DNA of 64,000 nt. Source: Tigriopus japonicus (Eukaryota > Arthropoda > Copepoda > Harpacticoida > Harpacticidae). Of the stretch, positions 22,001 through 37,000 are shown piece by piece; position 1 is the stretch's first letter, and every line of letters starts with the position of its first letter. The notes under the pieces were generated by a model, which made no database searches, had not been told where the DNA came from, and saw nothing but the letters and a program-made list of their open reading frames with translations. The position numbers were made by a program, and so were the translations under genes. The DNA is taken from positions 12,112,658-12,176,657 of the forward strand of contig CM021317.1 in the NCBI GenBank assembly GCA_010645155.1, given 5' to 3'.

Positions 22001-25000
22001 CAGCAAAGTCGGACCAGTCCATCTTTGGGACCTGGTAAGATTGCATTTTTCAGGATAATGAATCAATGAGGCTTCAACGTGCAATAATTCATAATTTATG
22101 GAGTAATACATTTTTGCCACATAATTGATTAGCTTTTTAGGCATTGTAGCATTAGTGTTCTAGGTGCAAATTCAGGCTTTGGGAGCATATCAATTATTAG
22201 ATATTTCGGTAATGCTTAGAGGGCATCGTTGTTTTCTTTTTTGGTGAACTTCTGAATACGTTTTTCTTTTAGTTATTAGGTGCTTTTATTTTTTCAGAAT
22301 ATTAAGGAAACAAAATAGTTTTGAGTGCTTCACATCGAAAAGCTTTAGGGTGATTGAGCTTTGTTAATATCACGGAAAGTCCAAAAGGCACGAAAAGCAG
22401 GTTTTTGGTAGTCTCCGATATGTAAAGAGTATGGTCGTATTCATTTTCCGTTTGTTTGGCTGGAATTGTTTAAGACTTTTCCTAAAATTTTGGGTTCTTT
22501 GAATTTCCAAGTCATATTTGCCCATATTCGGGGCACTGCGAGAATGCCTTCTTCCTTATAAAAGTTGCTTTGCACTTTGACTAATTATCGTGTCCATTTC
22601 GCAGTTCGACTCGGCCAGTCGCCGATCCAAGAAGCAGCCTCTGTCTCATCGTGCCTCCACCAATTCCAATTCCGGATCATCATCATCCATCCTTCTATCG
22701 TCTCCATCAGTAGGTCTACCAAATGAGTCGTCTAGTCCTCATCCTCCGTCCTCCAATCCAAGTGGGATCCATCTGATCTTGCGATTTGACGACCTCCTCA
22801 TTCCTCCGGGGAAGCAAGATGAGGAAATTGAGATCTTTTTCTCACTCTATCACAAATCCAGTGTCAACCAAAGTGCATTCATATCCGAGCGAGCCTTCTT
22901 GAGTCCCGTGGCTCAGACCGGGGATTTCGTGCAATCTAGTGTGCTATTTTGGGATATCTTGGATTCCATGGAGTTGTGCAAGAGTGTCTATGTCGTGGTG
23001 CAGATGTATAAGAATGGCAACCGATTGATCATCCACAATGAGAATGCCAGACGAACCTCAAGTGGGGCGGGTTTGGGTGGGGCTCTTCGCAGGCCCTTTG
23101 GAGTGGCGGTTTTGGGTCCCTTTGCGAATATAGCGTGAGTTATTGATCGTTTGTTCGGACAAACTTGGACAGGTTGAGTTGAAAAGCGTGGGAGGAGTGG
23201 ATGTCCAATTTTTTTTTTGACGAGCTCTTTGCTGTGTCGATAATGAAGGGCAAGAAATAGAGCAAGAACTTGCCAATTTGATTCGAGATAAAGTCCCACG
23301 TCTTTTGCAACACAATCGAATTAGACGGGAGTAAATCATCGCACCTTTTTGTTTCTATTGCAGGCCTGGTAGTTCGCCCGAATTTGACGCGAAGATCTTC
23401 TTGTGCGATGATAAAGACTTCCATCACATGCACGAGTTGATTCTGAAGAACGGTGCTCTCAAATCATTGTGCCAAGGGTCGAAAGTGGGGATTTCATTGC
23501 AAATCTTGCGAGGCGACTCCAACCAACTTAGGAAAGATCACAAACGGCTGCTCAGATCGTCGATCGATGCCAATAAAATTGGATTTCCCAACGTCATTTT
23601 CCCCGGTGATGTTCGGTACGTTTCAAAAATAGGACAATTCAGGAATAGATCCTTTATAAGAACTGTTCATATACGATAACATTCAATTTGGGATAAAGTA
23701 TGGAACAAGTATTATCAGAAGTGTTCAAACAAATTGTGATGCAAATCTCAATCCTTTATTCTTTTGGTTCCTGGAAAATGACAACGAAAGGCGCCAGGAA
23801 AATGAAATGTTCTAACTTAGAGACATGAAAATCCTAGAGTAAGATTCATATCTCTCAATGGCGCTATTTAGCAACATTTTCGGTACTTCAACTTTTGACT
23901 TTGTGACTGTTTGGCTGCAAAATACTCATCAAAATCACAGGCCTCAAAAACGTATTTCTGTAAATCCTCCAGTGTCCTTGGACAATTACAGCTCTAATGA
24001 TTTGATGATTGAGTCTCTTTCCCATATCTTTTTTTCTTCTAGAAATGACCTCTACCTCACGATCGAGCAAGGATACTTTGAACGGAGTGGCAAAGCTCGC
24101 AATATTGAGGTCTCTGCCGTGATTGTCGGACGAAATGGTCAAGTGATTGAGGATAAGATCCATTTCGCGGCAGGCCTTCCACCTGCCACGAGGGTGGGGT
24201 TCCCAGTGATTTTCCACTCCAATTCCCCCATTTGGATGGAGACTCTCCGATTAGAGATTCCCATAGATAAATTCGAAGGTGCTCATATCCGCTTGGAATA
24301 TCGACATTGTTCAAGTAAGAATTTCTGTGCATGGACCATGCAAGGCTATTGGGATATTAATACCCTTTTTTCATGCATTTTAGATAAGGAGCGGTCGGAG
24401 AAGAAGCTCTTGGGCTTTTCATTTGTGCATTTAATGGAAGCAGATCGAACTACTATTAAAGATGGAAGCCATAGCTTGTGCATCTATAAATGCGAGGATC
24501 AGGAGCAACTCACCGATTCCAGCATCTATTTGCCATTGGTGGCTCGGTTGAGCGAAGTCCGATTGTCAGATCAAGTCACGGTTCATCGAGGATTCGTTCG
24601 AAGCACCAAAGAGAGCATCACCGTCAAAACTCGGCTTTGTTCAACCAAGCTCACGCAAAATGTGCACTTGATGTCACTTTTGAATTGGAAGTCCAATCCG
24701 GAGCAAATCCAAGACACTCTCAAAAGAATCATGTTGATTGTATGTTCTGACAGGGGGTCTTCGAGGTTGGGATTTTTTATTGAATTCATTATTTTCATCT
24801 TTCTAGGAAGGGGAAGAGATTGTCAAGTTTCTGCAGGACATTCTCGATGCCCTGTTTGAGATGTTCACAACCGAGGACGGAGATTCCACGGGACATTCCG
24901 GTTTGGTGTTCCAAGTTCTAGTCTATATCATTAGCTCTCTCCATGATCCAAAGTTCAAACATTTCGGACCTATTTTGGATACCTACATCAACGAGCACTT

Positions 25001-28000
25001 CTCAGCAGCCTTGGTCTACAAGTAAGACTTCGAGAGAAAAAGGGGTAAATAAATGGCTGTTCAAAACGCATTTTCTTCATAATTTCCTCTTTAGGGGCCT
25101 CTTGACCTGTTTGAGACACTTTACGGATCACGTATCTTCCAAAGAGAATCAAGAGCCAATTCAGAAATGCTTCCAATCCGTGGAGTACATCATGAAGTTT
25201 GTCATTCGTTCGCGATTGCTCTTTATCCGAACCTCGGTGGGTGCCACGGATAACTCGTTCAGAGATTCAGTCAAGCTTCTCTTTGATTCATTCAATAAGA
25301 TGTTGTCACACACGAATGAAAACTTCCAAGGAACTCAAGTCATGTTCTTAAAGAACATTAGTGCAGTTTTTCCACACATTCTCCGGATTCTACCCGTCAT
25401 TGACGTGGCCGAATTCGTCACTTTGATGTAAGTTCCCCACGTCCCTAAGATTCCACTTTACCAAGCTTACCATTTCTTACCGACTTACTTTAGGTTTGTG
25501 ACTCTCAATCATGATCTTCCTCAACCAGTGTCAGAGGCCATGTTGGCCGCCATCCACCAAACGATCAACAGCCCGGTTTTCCAAGATATCGAATCTCGCA
25601 ACCTCTTCCTTCCGACCTGTTGTGATATCGTCAAAAAGTATTTGGTCCATAAGCAGCAATTACAGCAATGCTCGGATATTCTGGCCGATATGCTCACCTT
25701 TTTCCACTTGAGACAAGAGCTCTCGGATGAAGGTCATTCTGTGATCTTCAAGGACGTTGTGACCCTTTCCGAAAAACTCCTCACGCCATTGATTAATATC
25801 ATCCTCAACATTGACGGAGCCTCAAGTTTAAAGGTAAACAGAACCCCCATGAGATTAGCCCCCTGCATTTAGCGCATTGTTGATTCAAGAGAGTCAAAAT
25901 CAGGCCTGCATTCCGTCAGGAATCAAGAGGCCAACTTTCTCGAGAATGCAACAAACTTTCCTTCCCGCAAAGGCAATGCAATCTGGACACGGGTCCCTGT
26001 TGGTCCCAGAGCGTCCTCAAACTTCAAGTTGCCTCTCCAGCTACCTAGTACATGTTTGAACTGATGAGTTTCCTTTTAGGGTCGCTTGGTGGCATGCCTT
26101 TTGTCCTTGCTCCAATTGATGGAGGAGGACCATTTCAAGAATCTCTGGGACTTGATGTACCACAAGAGTATTCTGAAGACGTTCCTCCTCGAGTCGTTCC
26201 TCCTACTTCAGGCTCTCATATCCCAGCCGATCTTCCCGCGATCCTGGAACGCCATGAAATTGCTGACTAGTCACGTATTGATGAATGCTCTTCAGGAGCT
26301 CGCCAAGCCCCTACTCATCTATTTTCGAGAGGAGCATCAATTCGATCGCCAATTGTGGATGAACTACTTCACTTTGGCCGTCAATTACCTGTGCCAAGCT
26401 GAGCTACAGCTGGAGAAAGTCCAGGAGATGAAACGACAGCATATTCTTCAACAATTTGGAGACATGAGGATGCGGATGGCTTTCCAGATCCTGTCTCTTT
26501 GGTCTCACCTTGGGGATTTGAAGCAATATTTTGTCCCAGGTAACGTCTCAAGGGCTCTAACCGGTTCACATCACTGAACTTTTTATGTATAGAGAGTATG
26601 TTGTCCAACCATGGCTTTGAGGTTATTAGGAAGAGTACTTCAAACTTCACTCCATTCAACGTATTATTATCCCCTCATTTTGTCGAGTGGTACTACTAGC
26701 GACTAAATGCATGTTGATAGCAAATTAGTTATGGTGACCACGTTTATGTGGTGAGAAGAAGATGATAAAATTCAGTTTGTTTCACACAAGCTACCGAGCA
26801 AAAATGATTGAAACGCTAGTGTTGTCAGATTTATCCTAATTTTGTTTTCAAAGTCAAAAGGCAAAGCGCATCAAATCCCCCCCAAAAATCAACCCCTGTC
26901 AAACTTGGCAGCACTGGCACCGAAGATTCTTTTCAAACGTGTTTGATCACATCTGAGCCAATAAGTTTGATGTTTTTAAATACAGAAAAACTGGCTACCA
27001 TTTTAAGTGAGTTGTTCAGACTTCATCAAACTCGTTTTGTTTGGTGGATTTGAAATTCCATCAACGAAAATGATCTCCAACAACGCCAGAATTAAAGGAA
27101 TGGGAGCTATAAAGTTTGCAAGAATCACCTCGTTCAATGATTTCCAGTCAAAACATTGGTTTCAAATTTGATTACATACATTTTCAAACAATCTGGATCA
27201 ACAGGTTGGCACTTGTTTCGATTACAGAAGAGTGTGTGGCCTTCGTGATTTAAAAAGAAAACCAGTTAGTCAATTCTTCTAGGAACGGTGCACTCCATTG
27301 TGGAAAATCTAGCAAACTTCATGTGTTTAAAAAGATGTAAACTTTTTAAAAAATCAACTCATTGAATGATCGCAAGCCTTGAAATTAACGATTCAAAGCT
27401 TTCACGAAGTAATACTGCTTTACCCTATAAACTGTATAATTTCCACAACAATAAATATTTAGTTTTAGTTGTAAGACAAATTGCCTCAAAACTTGCATGT
27501 TTGCGAACAAAATGCCTGTTCATTTTCAATCTTGTAATCCCATTCTCTCTTTTATTACGTCAGGGATCGTTGGACCACTTTTGAAGATGACCTCCATTCC
27601 GGATGTGGAACTCCGGAAATCTGCGCTTCCGGTCTTTTACGACCTCTTGGACTACGAGCACCGACTCAAAGGACATTTCAAACAGGTAGGAAAAAAGATG
27701 AGCTAGCCTCTTTTCATGCTCTGTTGGTGTGTGGGTTTGCGTGTGGTGTAGAAAACCCGCGAATCTCTAGATTTGGTCGATTTTTCAACACTAGTTTTTT
27801 GAAAAATGGTCTTGAGCTTCTCCAAGGAATCATCTTTGCAATGAACCTAAAACTTTCGGGATTCGTGTTTCTTGATTCGACTTCTTGAAATGCTTGGACC
27901 AACGTGGAAAAGTTGCTCTTTGGGGTTAGGCTTTCGCAAATATTTTTACGTGACAATAACCGTTAACTTTATGAGCAGGATTTGCTGCACGTCCAAGCTT

Positions 28001-31000
28001 CCTTCCCTTCTTTCCTTTCCAAATGCGTCAACTACGTTCGTACATAGAAGGTGGAACGCTAGTTTGTTCCTCAGTTCCATGTCTTTTCATGGACCGCTCG
28101 ACCGTTTTCACTTCTTTACCTTTTGTTTTTCCACAGATGGAAATCTTTCCTCGCTTTGAAACCAGTTTTGCCTCAAGTGCCCAACCTTTTTTCCCATATC
28201 TGATTCTCGAACAACGCTAAACTCCGAATTAGATTGTTATTGGATCTAAGGGAGCATCCTAACAAGTTATTACTGAGGGTATTTGGAGGTAAAGATCATC
28301 AAGAGCAAATCCTTGTTCGAGAAAATATTTTTTCTATCTGAAGAGACCAATCGATTTTCAATACATGAATTGTAAAGCGAGATTTGTTTTTCTGGAACTT
28401 GAGAGAACATGATTATGCATGTAATTGTAGACGATTTTTGAAGTGCGATAACCACTGATGAACTGTCCTGAAGTAGATTTTTTTCTCCAAATAGTTGTGT
28501 CCTTGGGATGAATTGGCTATTGGATAAAAGTCCCTCGAATAATTGAACCCTTTTTGTTAATGGCGGTTATTTTTTGCAGGTCGAAGAGTTGAATAACACT
28601 CCAGATTTGTAGCGAGGATTTAGAGTCTGTTTTTTCGTTCTCACGTGATTTATAATCTTGAAGAGGGGTAATGTGATAAATGGTGGCCTTTATTTGCGTG
28701 AGTGTGTTTGTTCTCGTCTGGGTGGGAAAACCATTCCATTGATAAAAAGGGGATCTGGCCCAAAACCATTCCAAAGGAAAGTGCCAGAGAGCTTTTTGGA
28801 GTCCATTAGTCTGTATATCACTCTGAAACTCACCTTGATCAGCACCCTGACCTCAGTGGATAAACCAAATATTGGACTGAGCTTTTATCTGATTTCTGCT
28901 CAAAATTCATGGTTCGCTCATGAAGAATGAAAGGCATTTGTGGTTGTTCAAATCTGTAAAGGCAAAAGGGGCCAATGATTTCCTGGATCCTATTTGACCG
29001 AAATGCAAAGTGAAAACTGGTTAAACTTCAAAAACGAAGAGCCCATATGTGAGATTCATTTTTAAGTTTGACATTCAGGGCGTTGCCGTTGTCACAACTT
29101 CTGAACTCGCAACTGATGACTGATGAAAAAGAGGGCCAAGACATCTCATGTTTGATCAAACTTGTCTCTGTCATGCTTTGATCACATTAGGAAATGTTCT
29201 GCTTGATTAGTGGATTACTAGCAAGAAAATAAGCACAGGCATCGTCATCATCTTGCGCGGATAAAGTTTTTTTTTCTGGCTCATATTCATATCTTTGGTG
29301 TCCCATAGTTCTTGATTTGAAGACTCAGGGGTATCAACTTGGACCTTAGACTTTAAGGTCCATCCTCGGCATTGCTTCAAAGGCATGTTCTTGGAGTTCA
29401 GGGTTGCTTTCTTCCCGTTTGGCTGGAACTCACGGGTTGATTGATCCCCAACAACCTAAAGAAGCCAAAGAAAACAAAAGGCACGATTGGAAGAATTCTT
29501 TTAGCTTTCATAGACATTTATTTAAACAATCTATAAATGGCGATAGGGCAACCCTCCAAAGATATTTTCCTAAGTTGTGCGGTGAGAAAGAAACTAAACG
29601 TGCCTAGAAACTCTAATAAGGTAGGAATTGGGAACATGACCAAAACCTCGGGGAACAGAAAGGTTGTGCAAAGCACGAAAGCGAGTGAGTTAAAACAAAA
29701 ATGGATCTCAATGATCTTTTATATCATGAACCATGCCACTGATCGGATCGCTTATTCGAACACCCAGTGGTCCACGACTCGTGGATCAACCAAGTGATCC
29801 CTGGGTTTCCAGTCCCGAGTAAAAGTGTTAGAGTGCTTCCGTAATGGAAGCCATTTATACATTCCCAGTCTTTTGTGTAAGGCACCTTGTTAATGATGAT
29901 TTCGTATCAATCTCGGTCTTTTCCCGTTATGCTTCACTGGCTCTAGTCTAAAATCAGAGGAAATCTTTAGTAACAATACTAGTTTGTGATGTTGTTTTTG
30001 ATGGGTACCGAGACTTCCATGGAACAATTTCCAAGTGCGCAGAGAAGACGATGGAAGCGTTTGCTCAAGATTGGAATGATTATGTATGCAGATCTAATCA
30101 AGACTAATGTCTCGTGCAACCAGCTCTTGGGTTCTTGGAAACGCCCCTCAAAACTTCTCTCTTTGGATAAAGAGTTTAGGAAAAGAAGCAGATTCCAATT
30201 ATGCCCGATCGCGACTTGGCTTGCTTCATCAAGGACCTTTTTCATCTTGCCAAGTTTGCGAATACTATCTTTCTTTTTTTTATCCTATTCTGGGTCAGTG
30301 CACAAGTCAATCTTCGATTTGGTTATGACTGTGTATTTTTCTCTTTGACAAAGAAAGATCGACATTTTCTCATTTTTACTATTGACATGCTTCAGCCTGG
30401 AATTGAATTATATGCTTCCTTTGCTTATTGTTCGACCATTGTCAGTTGTTCCAAGAAGCACTTTGGATCCATCCTCCCAGTGGGATGCTTGGTCGCCTTT
30501 AAAGGATGAGGCTGAAAAAGTGTTCCCATAAGATGAAAACAAGCAAAAACGACGCCAACAACTTTGGCGATCCATTGTCGGCCTCAACTTTTTCTACTTT
30601 CCAAGGATGAATCGAGAGCTTCTTTTGTTTGCTCACTCATATACTGTACAAGAGCGTACAGTACGTAGTTGAGAGCCCCAAGAGTTCCTTGGAACTGAAT
30701 CGCCATCCTCGCAATGCAAACTAAGCCATCCAAAGGTGGAAAGATGCATGTTTGTGTTTCCCTGATTTTGATGTGCCCAAGTTTTCATACGCACTGACTT
30801 GGAAACGGGACACAACGTTGCCTGCAATTGATGGCCAATGGATTGCTGGGTAGACTCGACCATGCGCAAAACGGCGGCCTTTGATCTAAAATTTATGAGG
30901 CAGATGCGGATTGGAAAATAAAGTTTGTGGCGGTCAACAGTCAATATTTCACAGAGTGGCTCGATTGCTTTGACGGTTATTGCTGTGATTGTATTTAGTG

Positions 31001-34000
31001 GCTAGGAATCAACAAGAACTGGACCTGGCCTTCTAAGGTGCCTCCAGGGGCCTTTCCTCATTCTTGGATTGTTTGTTGGGGACACTTTGCGGATACCTGT
31101 TTCATGTCAAAAGCAGAAACGACGAACTTGCTTGAATTTATCTGACTCATTCCCCGAGGAAACCCCATTAAAGATTTTCACTCCTAAAGTCTGTAATGAG
31201 GATATGGAGAATCTGGACGTTTACTCCAAAAAGGTTTTCGACACTTTTGACTGGACGAGTATGAATCAATCATTTTCTCGTACTTGACTATTTTCATTGC
31301 TTCAAGGTGTGCAAATGAAAGACTTCTGTATGGATGGAGAAAAGCACTTTATGAGAGAGATCTACAAACCTTCATTGTTTCAATGGACACAAAGAACACA
31401 AAAGAAGCTGATATTTTTGTGGCTTGTCCGCTTAACTGCTTGATCACCTTTCCTTAATCTCCAGCCAATCCAGATTAAGAATTTTAACAGGTCAAGCGAT
31501 TAAGCGGTGAAACAAATGAGCCACAAAAATACCTGCTAATTTCTATCAATATTTTGTTCACTTAATGGAAGGACCACGAAAGATGCTAGTAAAAAATTGC
31601 TTCACCAACAATGCGCCCTGAACTGAGATGCTTACTTTACTGGATCATTATTTCTTTGAAAGGATACCATTTTTCTAGGAATTTAATCGCTAAAATAAAC
31701 TGAATTGAGGCATTAACTCAAGCAAGTTATATCTAGTTTGACTCTTTCGTGCGCCTTTAGAGCTTTAGCCGGCCAAGAAGAACGGAGCGCTGAGCGAGAG
31801 AAAAGGAAGGAAGAAGTCGAAGTACTACAAGAAGGAAGAGAGGCAACGCCGAGGACACACTTAGAGAACGAAGCCAGCTTTTCCAAGTTGAACCTCAGTT
31901 CTAAAGCGTCCTGGTTCCTAGACGGGCTGTGTGTGGTGATGGTGATGATGTTGTGACTGAAATGTGGATGTGATTTTCACCACCTTTTCGCACTTCACGC
32001 ATGATGCCGTGTCATGTTGAAAATTGCCAAATCCAGTGCCAAGATCAAGCACTTGTCTCCCAACGCTAACACGTGGTGAACCTTACACACAAGTAGTACA
32101 TCGGCAGTGAAGCCTTTGAAGTGGATTGGTCTTGATATAAGAAAATACTTTCTATATCGGGGAATGTGAGCATGTCTCTGTCAGTGTCTTACTATTGCTG
32201 GTCCCCAGTCGAGAAGCTTATCCTTCATTTGTCGCCAGTTTCAAGACGAAAAGGGATCAAAGCTTGCTACCAGAACCGTCGGACCAAATCCGAGCCGAGT
32301 CATCGGAAGCTCCAACAGTTCTACGCCACTTATCACCGGAACCATTATGGTTTGGTGAAGCCACCCTCATTGGCCAACGATTTCAAGACCCTGGCCTTAA
32401 ATGCCATCCAACAGGTCCATGTTCATTCGACCTTTACAAACTTTTTGAGTTTCTTAAGGTTTAGTGGTTAAATAGATTGAATTCTCGTTTTGCACACGGT
32501 CGTGCTTTTTGGGTGGTTGTGAATTTTTTTGGGAGGACCATGTGAAGATTGCATTTACAGCAAATCCCCACGTGCGACTTTCGATCAATGCAGTAAAACT
32601 GAAATGAAAAGAGAGAGAGAGAGAGCTCGAGAGAAATATATATTTTGGAGAGAAACGGGTCCTTTTTTGCGTGTTCAGATGTCAGAATAGGCACCGTTTA
32701 TTGCCGAATGGTTGTCGTATTATGCGTCAAAGGCCCCATTCGGCCTAGCTTAAGCGGTGGAACGGCCTTCATTAAAAGTTTTTCTCTGTATTTCATTACA
32801 TTTCTCTGTTTCCAGATTGAGTGCGAGTTGGTGGACAAATTGGATATTTTGGTGCAAGAAAACAAGGCCGACGAAAACTACAAGCAGCTCTTCGACACCA
32901 TGTAAGTTTACATAAAAAGAAACAGTATTCTTTCAAGAAAACTTTTTTGTCACTACATCCAAGACCCTAAAAATCTAAAGTCATTGGCAACACGATCCTT
33001 TTTTTTAACATGTGGAACGAATGTCGTCTTTCAAATCTTAATCTCACTTTCAAGCGACCGTCTCTACTTCGCGTAAGTCTCAACCAAAAGAAAGTAGCCA
33101 ATAGGATTAACCTCATCCACCATACCCGTATATATAGAGAATTGTAGAAGTTTTAGGCCTAGACATCATGCCAAACGAGAAGGTGTGTGTGGTTGGAACT
33201 CACCATGAAATGTAATTATAGGCTCCGAGACGTCCTAGAAGAGCGGGATCCAGCGTGGAAAGGCAATGGCAAGTCGTTTATTGAATCCGTCACAACTCTC
33301 CTGGAACGACTTCTCGACTACAGGAATGCCCTTCAGGTAAGACCCCATAGCAACATTCGACAGTCAAGATCAAAGGATGATTTCTTGCGCCCGTCAAGCC
33401 TTTTCATCTCGTTACACATACAGACAAGAAAGCGCATTTCCCTTGATTCTCTTTGGCACACGTTTCCTTAGATGTGTTTGCTGATCTGAAAGTTCCTGCG
33501 TTTGCTCTTTTCTCAGTCTCTCTCGAGAACAAATCTCTCCTTCCAGAGAGTTGAAAAGGGAAAAAAACACGTGGTGGATTGATTTTCTCGCAACATTGTG
33601 TCTTCATATTCTGGTATAAAAGTCAACAAATTGCCCTGTCATGCCCCAAGATCTAATTATTCTCCCGTCAGTCAGCAATCAGCATGCTCCGTTCTCGATT
33701 TCTCGTTCGTTCGTTCCTTACTTACTCGGTCTATTCCGGGAATGTAGGCCACGAACGGCTACGAGCTCCTCAGATTCTGGCAGATTCCTAAACACTAAGC
33801 TCAGATGAGAGATTACTATTCGCCACAAGGTGCCTGCTTTTTGGCCACTTTGCTGAATAGTATACCTATACATTGACTCACATGCTTGCAGTGGTTGGTG
33901 GCAATTGCTTCTCCATTGACTGACACTCTAAATGGCCTTGGTCTAGTTTGACTACACAACATGCTAATCTACTCTGGCTCTCTTGAGCCATTGATGGGTA

Positions 34001-37000
34001 AAAAAGTGGTAATTGGAACAAGTTTGGACCCTTTTTTGAGAAAAAAAGTCACAGAAGTAGACGATTGGCAAAGCTTGTTGAACCTTGAAAAATAATATTT
34101 TCCGCTCTTTCAATGTTTGTGGACCCAATCCAATTACCTAATCAAGTAGCCTGACATTGAATTATGACTTCAGAAGGGTGGGGATTATCATGATGGGGAT
34201 ATTCCCTCCGCATACGCACATGATATATTCTTCCCCTTCTTTCCATTTTACTAGCAATGGCCAAACTTTGTAGTACAGTAGGTTAGTATCTAATGAAGAT
34301 GACACCAAGAGTGGCTTTGGTTATAGATGAAAAATTTGATATCAGCAAAATGTCGGTACTTATAGGTGTCAGAACAGAAAAAATCGATAAAGCTTGTTGT
34401 TTTAAGTGAAATGTCTTTAAAAGGGCAGTTAATGACAGATGTCTGCGATGAGAATTGGCAAGAAGGCTTTTTCATGAATCCATTATTTCCTTATCTTAAG
34501 TTTTGACCTATCACTCCAATTCTTTATCGGGGCATATTTAATTCTGTTTATATACGAATAAGCCTGACATTTTGTTTCAGTCCGTCGAAATGAAAGTCAA
34601 GCGTTTTTTCATAATGGATGCATACATTGCCACCCTAAATTATAGAGTAAAACGATTGTTGACAGAGTGAGCAAGTATGTTCCTTCATCCAAACCCTTCT
34701 TTTTAAAAGACCATAATTTAGATTCTTTCCCAAATGTGATGGCTTTCTCAAAGTCATTAAAACTAGAGATTTAGGTCAAAAGTCATTTTAATTTGTGATT
34801 TTCTGAAAGTGTGATTGCCATTTCAATGCACTTTTCAAGCCAAGGAAACCGAATAGGAAAGCTGACTCCACAAGTACAAACCGAGTGACCGTCAGTTTGT
34901 ACTAACCTTGAATGTCTCATTCCTAAAAGACTTATGCCAGAGACAAGAAAGACGCAACATCAAATTTTGCTTAGCTGGCCAAACTCCTGCATCATAAATG
35001 GATTTTGATGGGCTTCTCAATGTCCAAATCTGTTCCAAACACTACGGACCTTGCGTGTTTCTTTACATGTCTTACACCTTGATGAATGACTTTTTGACTA
35101 AATGTTTTCGAGTCAGTGCAGAAATTGGAGCTCGTTGCACTTTAATCCCCGATTTAGTAGTCAGAAACCCTGCTTGAGACAAGTTTCCGGGGATTACCCA
35201 GTTACCCAAACACGCGGGTAACTCTCGAGAACGCGAGCTTAATGTTGGGCTAGTTCCTATTTAATAATTCTCTTCTGAAAATGAGATTGTAGAAAAAGAT
35301 CGGTCGTTCGTTCCATTTCCATTTCTTCGCTTTCTCATTTTTAGTCGGATGATAGTCGGGAGAAGGAAATGTCTTGCATCGTCAACCTGCTCCAGTTCTA
35401 CAAAGCTGAGCCCAACCGAGTGGAATTATTTCTTCGCTACATCTACAAATTACATGATCTCCACCTTCCGGCGGAAAACTTTGTGGAAGCAGCCTTCACT
35501 CTGAAATTGCACGCGGATCTTCTGGAGTGGACCAACCGATCTCTCCATGCGGATTTGAGGTAAATACAATCATTGTTCAACAACGAGCTTTACTTCCAAC
35601 TTCGAGACAGAAAGACACAAGACACTCTATGGGCTAAAGTTGGGCGACATCATTTGTTTCATGAATAATCCAAAACATTGCCTAAAGTGTTGACAAGAAT
35701 GGAATAGGACACAAGCGCAAAAGCAGGATTGCCAAAGTCACAGTGTCTTTTACCAAAGTTGCCCCAAACTGATGACATGGTGCAAGCTAACAATTGATTT
35801 CTTGTTTTTATTCAATTTCATATTCCATTGCTCCCTTTAGTGACATTTCTATTGATTTCTATTTCACGTGATTTTCCAATTCCATGTTATTTTGACTGAA
35901 TATCCGACGTCAGTCAAAAATTATGAAAGACAGATGGAACGGTAGAAACATGATGTCTAAGATCAAATCAATTACCTTTAGCTTTTCCATTTCAAAGATA
36001 TCGACATTTTAAAAACAAAACAATTTGATAATCTGGAGATTGCAAGTTAATTTTCAGATCAAAAGAAATTCAAGGAACTAAACATGATTTTGATCAAATT
36101 GGTATGATTGATTCGCCCAACCAACAAGTAACACTTCAGATATGATCTTGCAAAAGGACTACTTTTTAGTCCAGCGGAACAACTGATAATGAAACCAAAT
36201 AGTAATTTTCAACTCGTGAAGCGTGAATGAGAGAACATTTCACGCCAAAATTTACTCATCTAAACACGAGTCAAATGACCTTTGTTACGATTGCATTTAA
36301 ACGTGTAACACTTAAAAGGCTACAGCTGACTACCTAGATGAAGGCACTTATGCACCATTTTGCCCTCACTGTCCTTTTCTAAAAAAATGGAAAATTCAAT
36401 TCCAAATTGGCCATTTACACAAAAGTATTGCTTGAAGAATGAATTAAACGTCCAAGCAGGCGGGTCATGTTAAAAAAGATAGATAACGTGTATCCCTTTG
36501 AGTTGATCACGACTTTGCTCTCGAGTGTCTTTTCATGTTGTCGTTTCTGTAAATGCACAACCTATCAGGGATCTCACGCTGAGGCTAATGGCCTTTGGCA
36601 CACTTCAACATTGAGATGTTTGCCACCCAGGATTCCTTGACCGAAAAGCTCCTTGACATTCATTGCTTTGATCCAATTCGAATTGTAGAAAGGGCAAATG
36701 AAAGGGTCTACTTCGTAAAGGTTAGTTTGGAAATTAAACTGCAGTGAGCGTGTTCCAAAATATTACCAGCGTTTCATTGTGGCAACCCTGTTGAAAGTGA
36801 GCCATTTTGGCATGAAATTGTAGAAGGCTCGTCTGGTTGAAAGGGGCATTTCCTGGCACTATTGGAGATATTTCCTTTCTGACGGGAACAAATAGCTGAC
36901 AAGTAGAGATCCAGGTGGAAAAGAAAAGAAGGAAGATGAGGATATTTGCATTTGAATCTCCCAAGAATAGCCGGCATTCGTTCTTTTCATCTGGAAAAAC

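Noticed and set aside
21660..22046. 128-codon frame on the minus strand over Dock exon 3
   Set aside because: It is the complement of a confirmed exon with correct splice joins.
26052..26270. 72-codon frame overlapping Dock exon 11
   Set aside because: The alternative frame gives the conserved Dock sequence with proper acceptor and phase.
32166..32471. 101-codon frame in Dock intron 12 as a possible extra exon
   Set aside because: Exons 12 and 13 join in phase and match the family without a gap; the frame has no Dock similarity.
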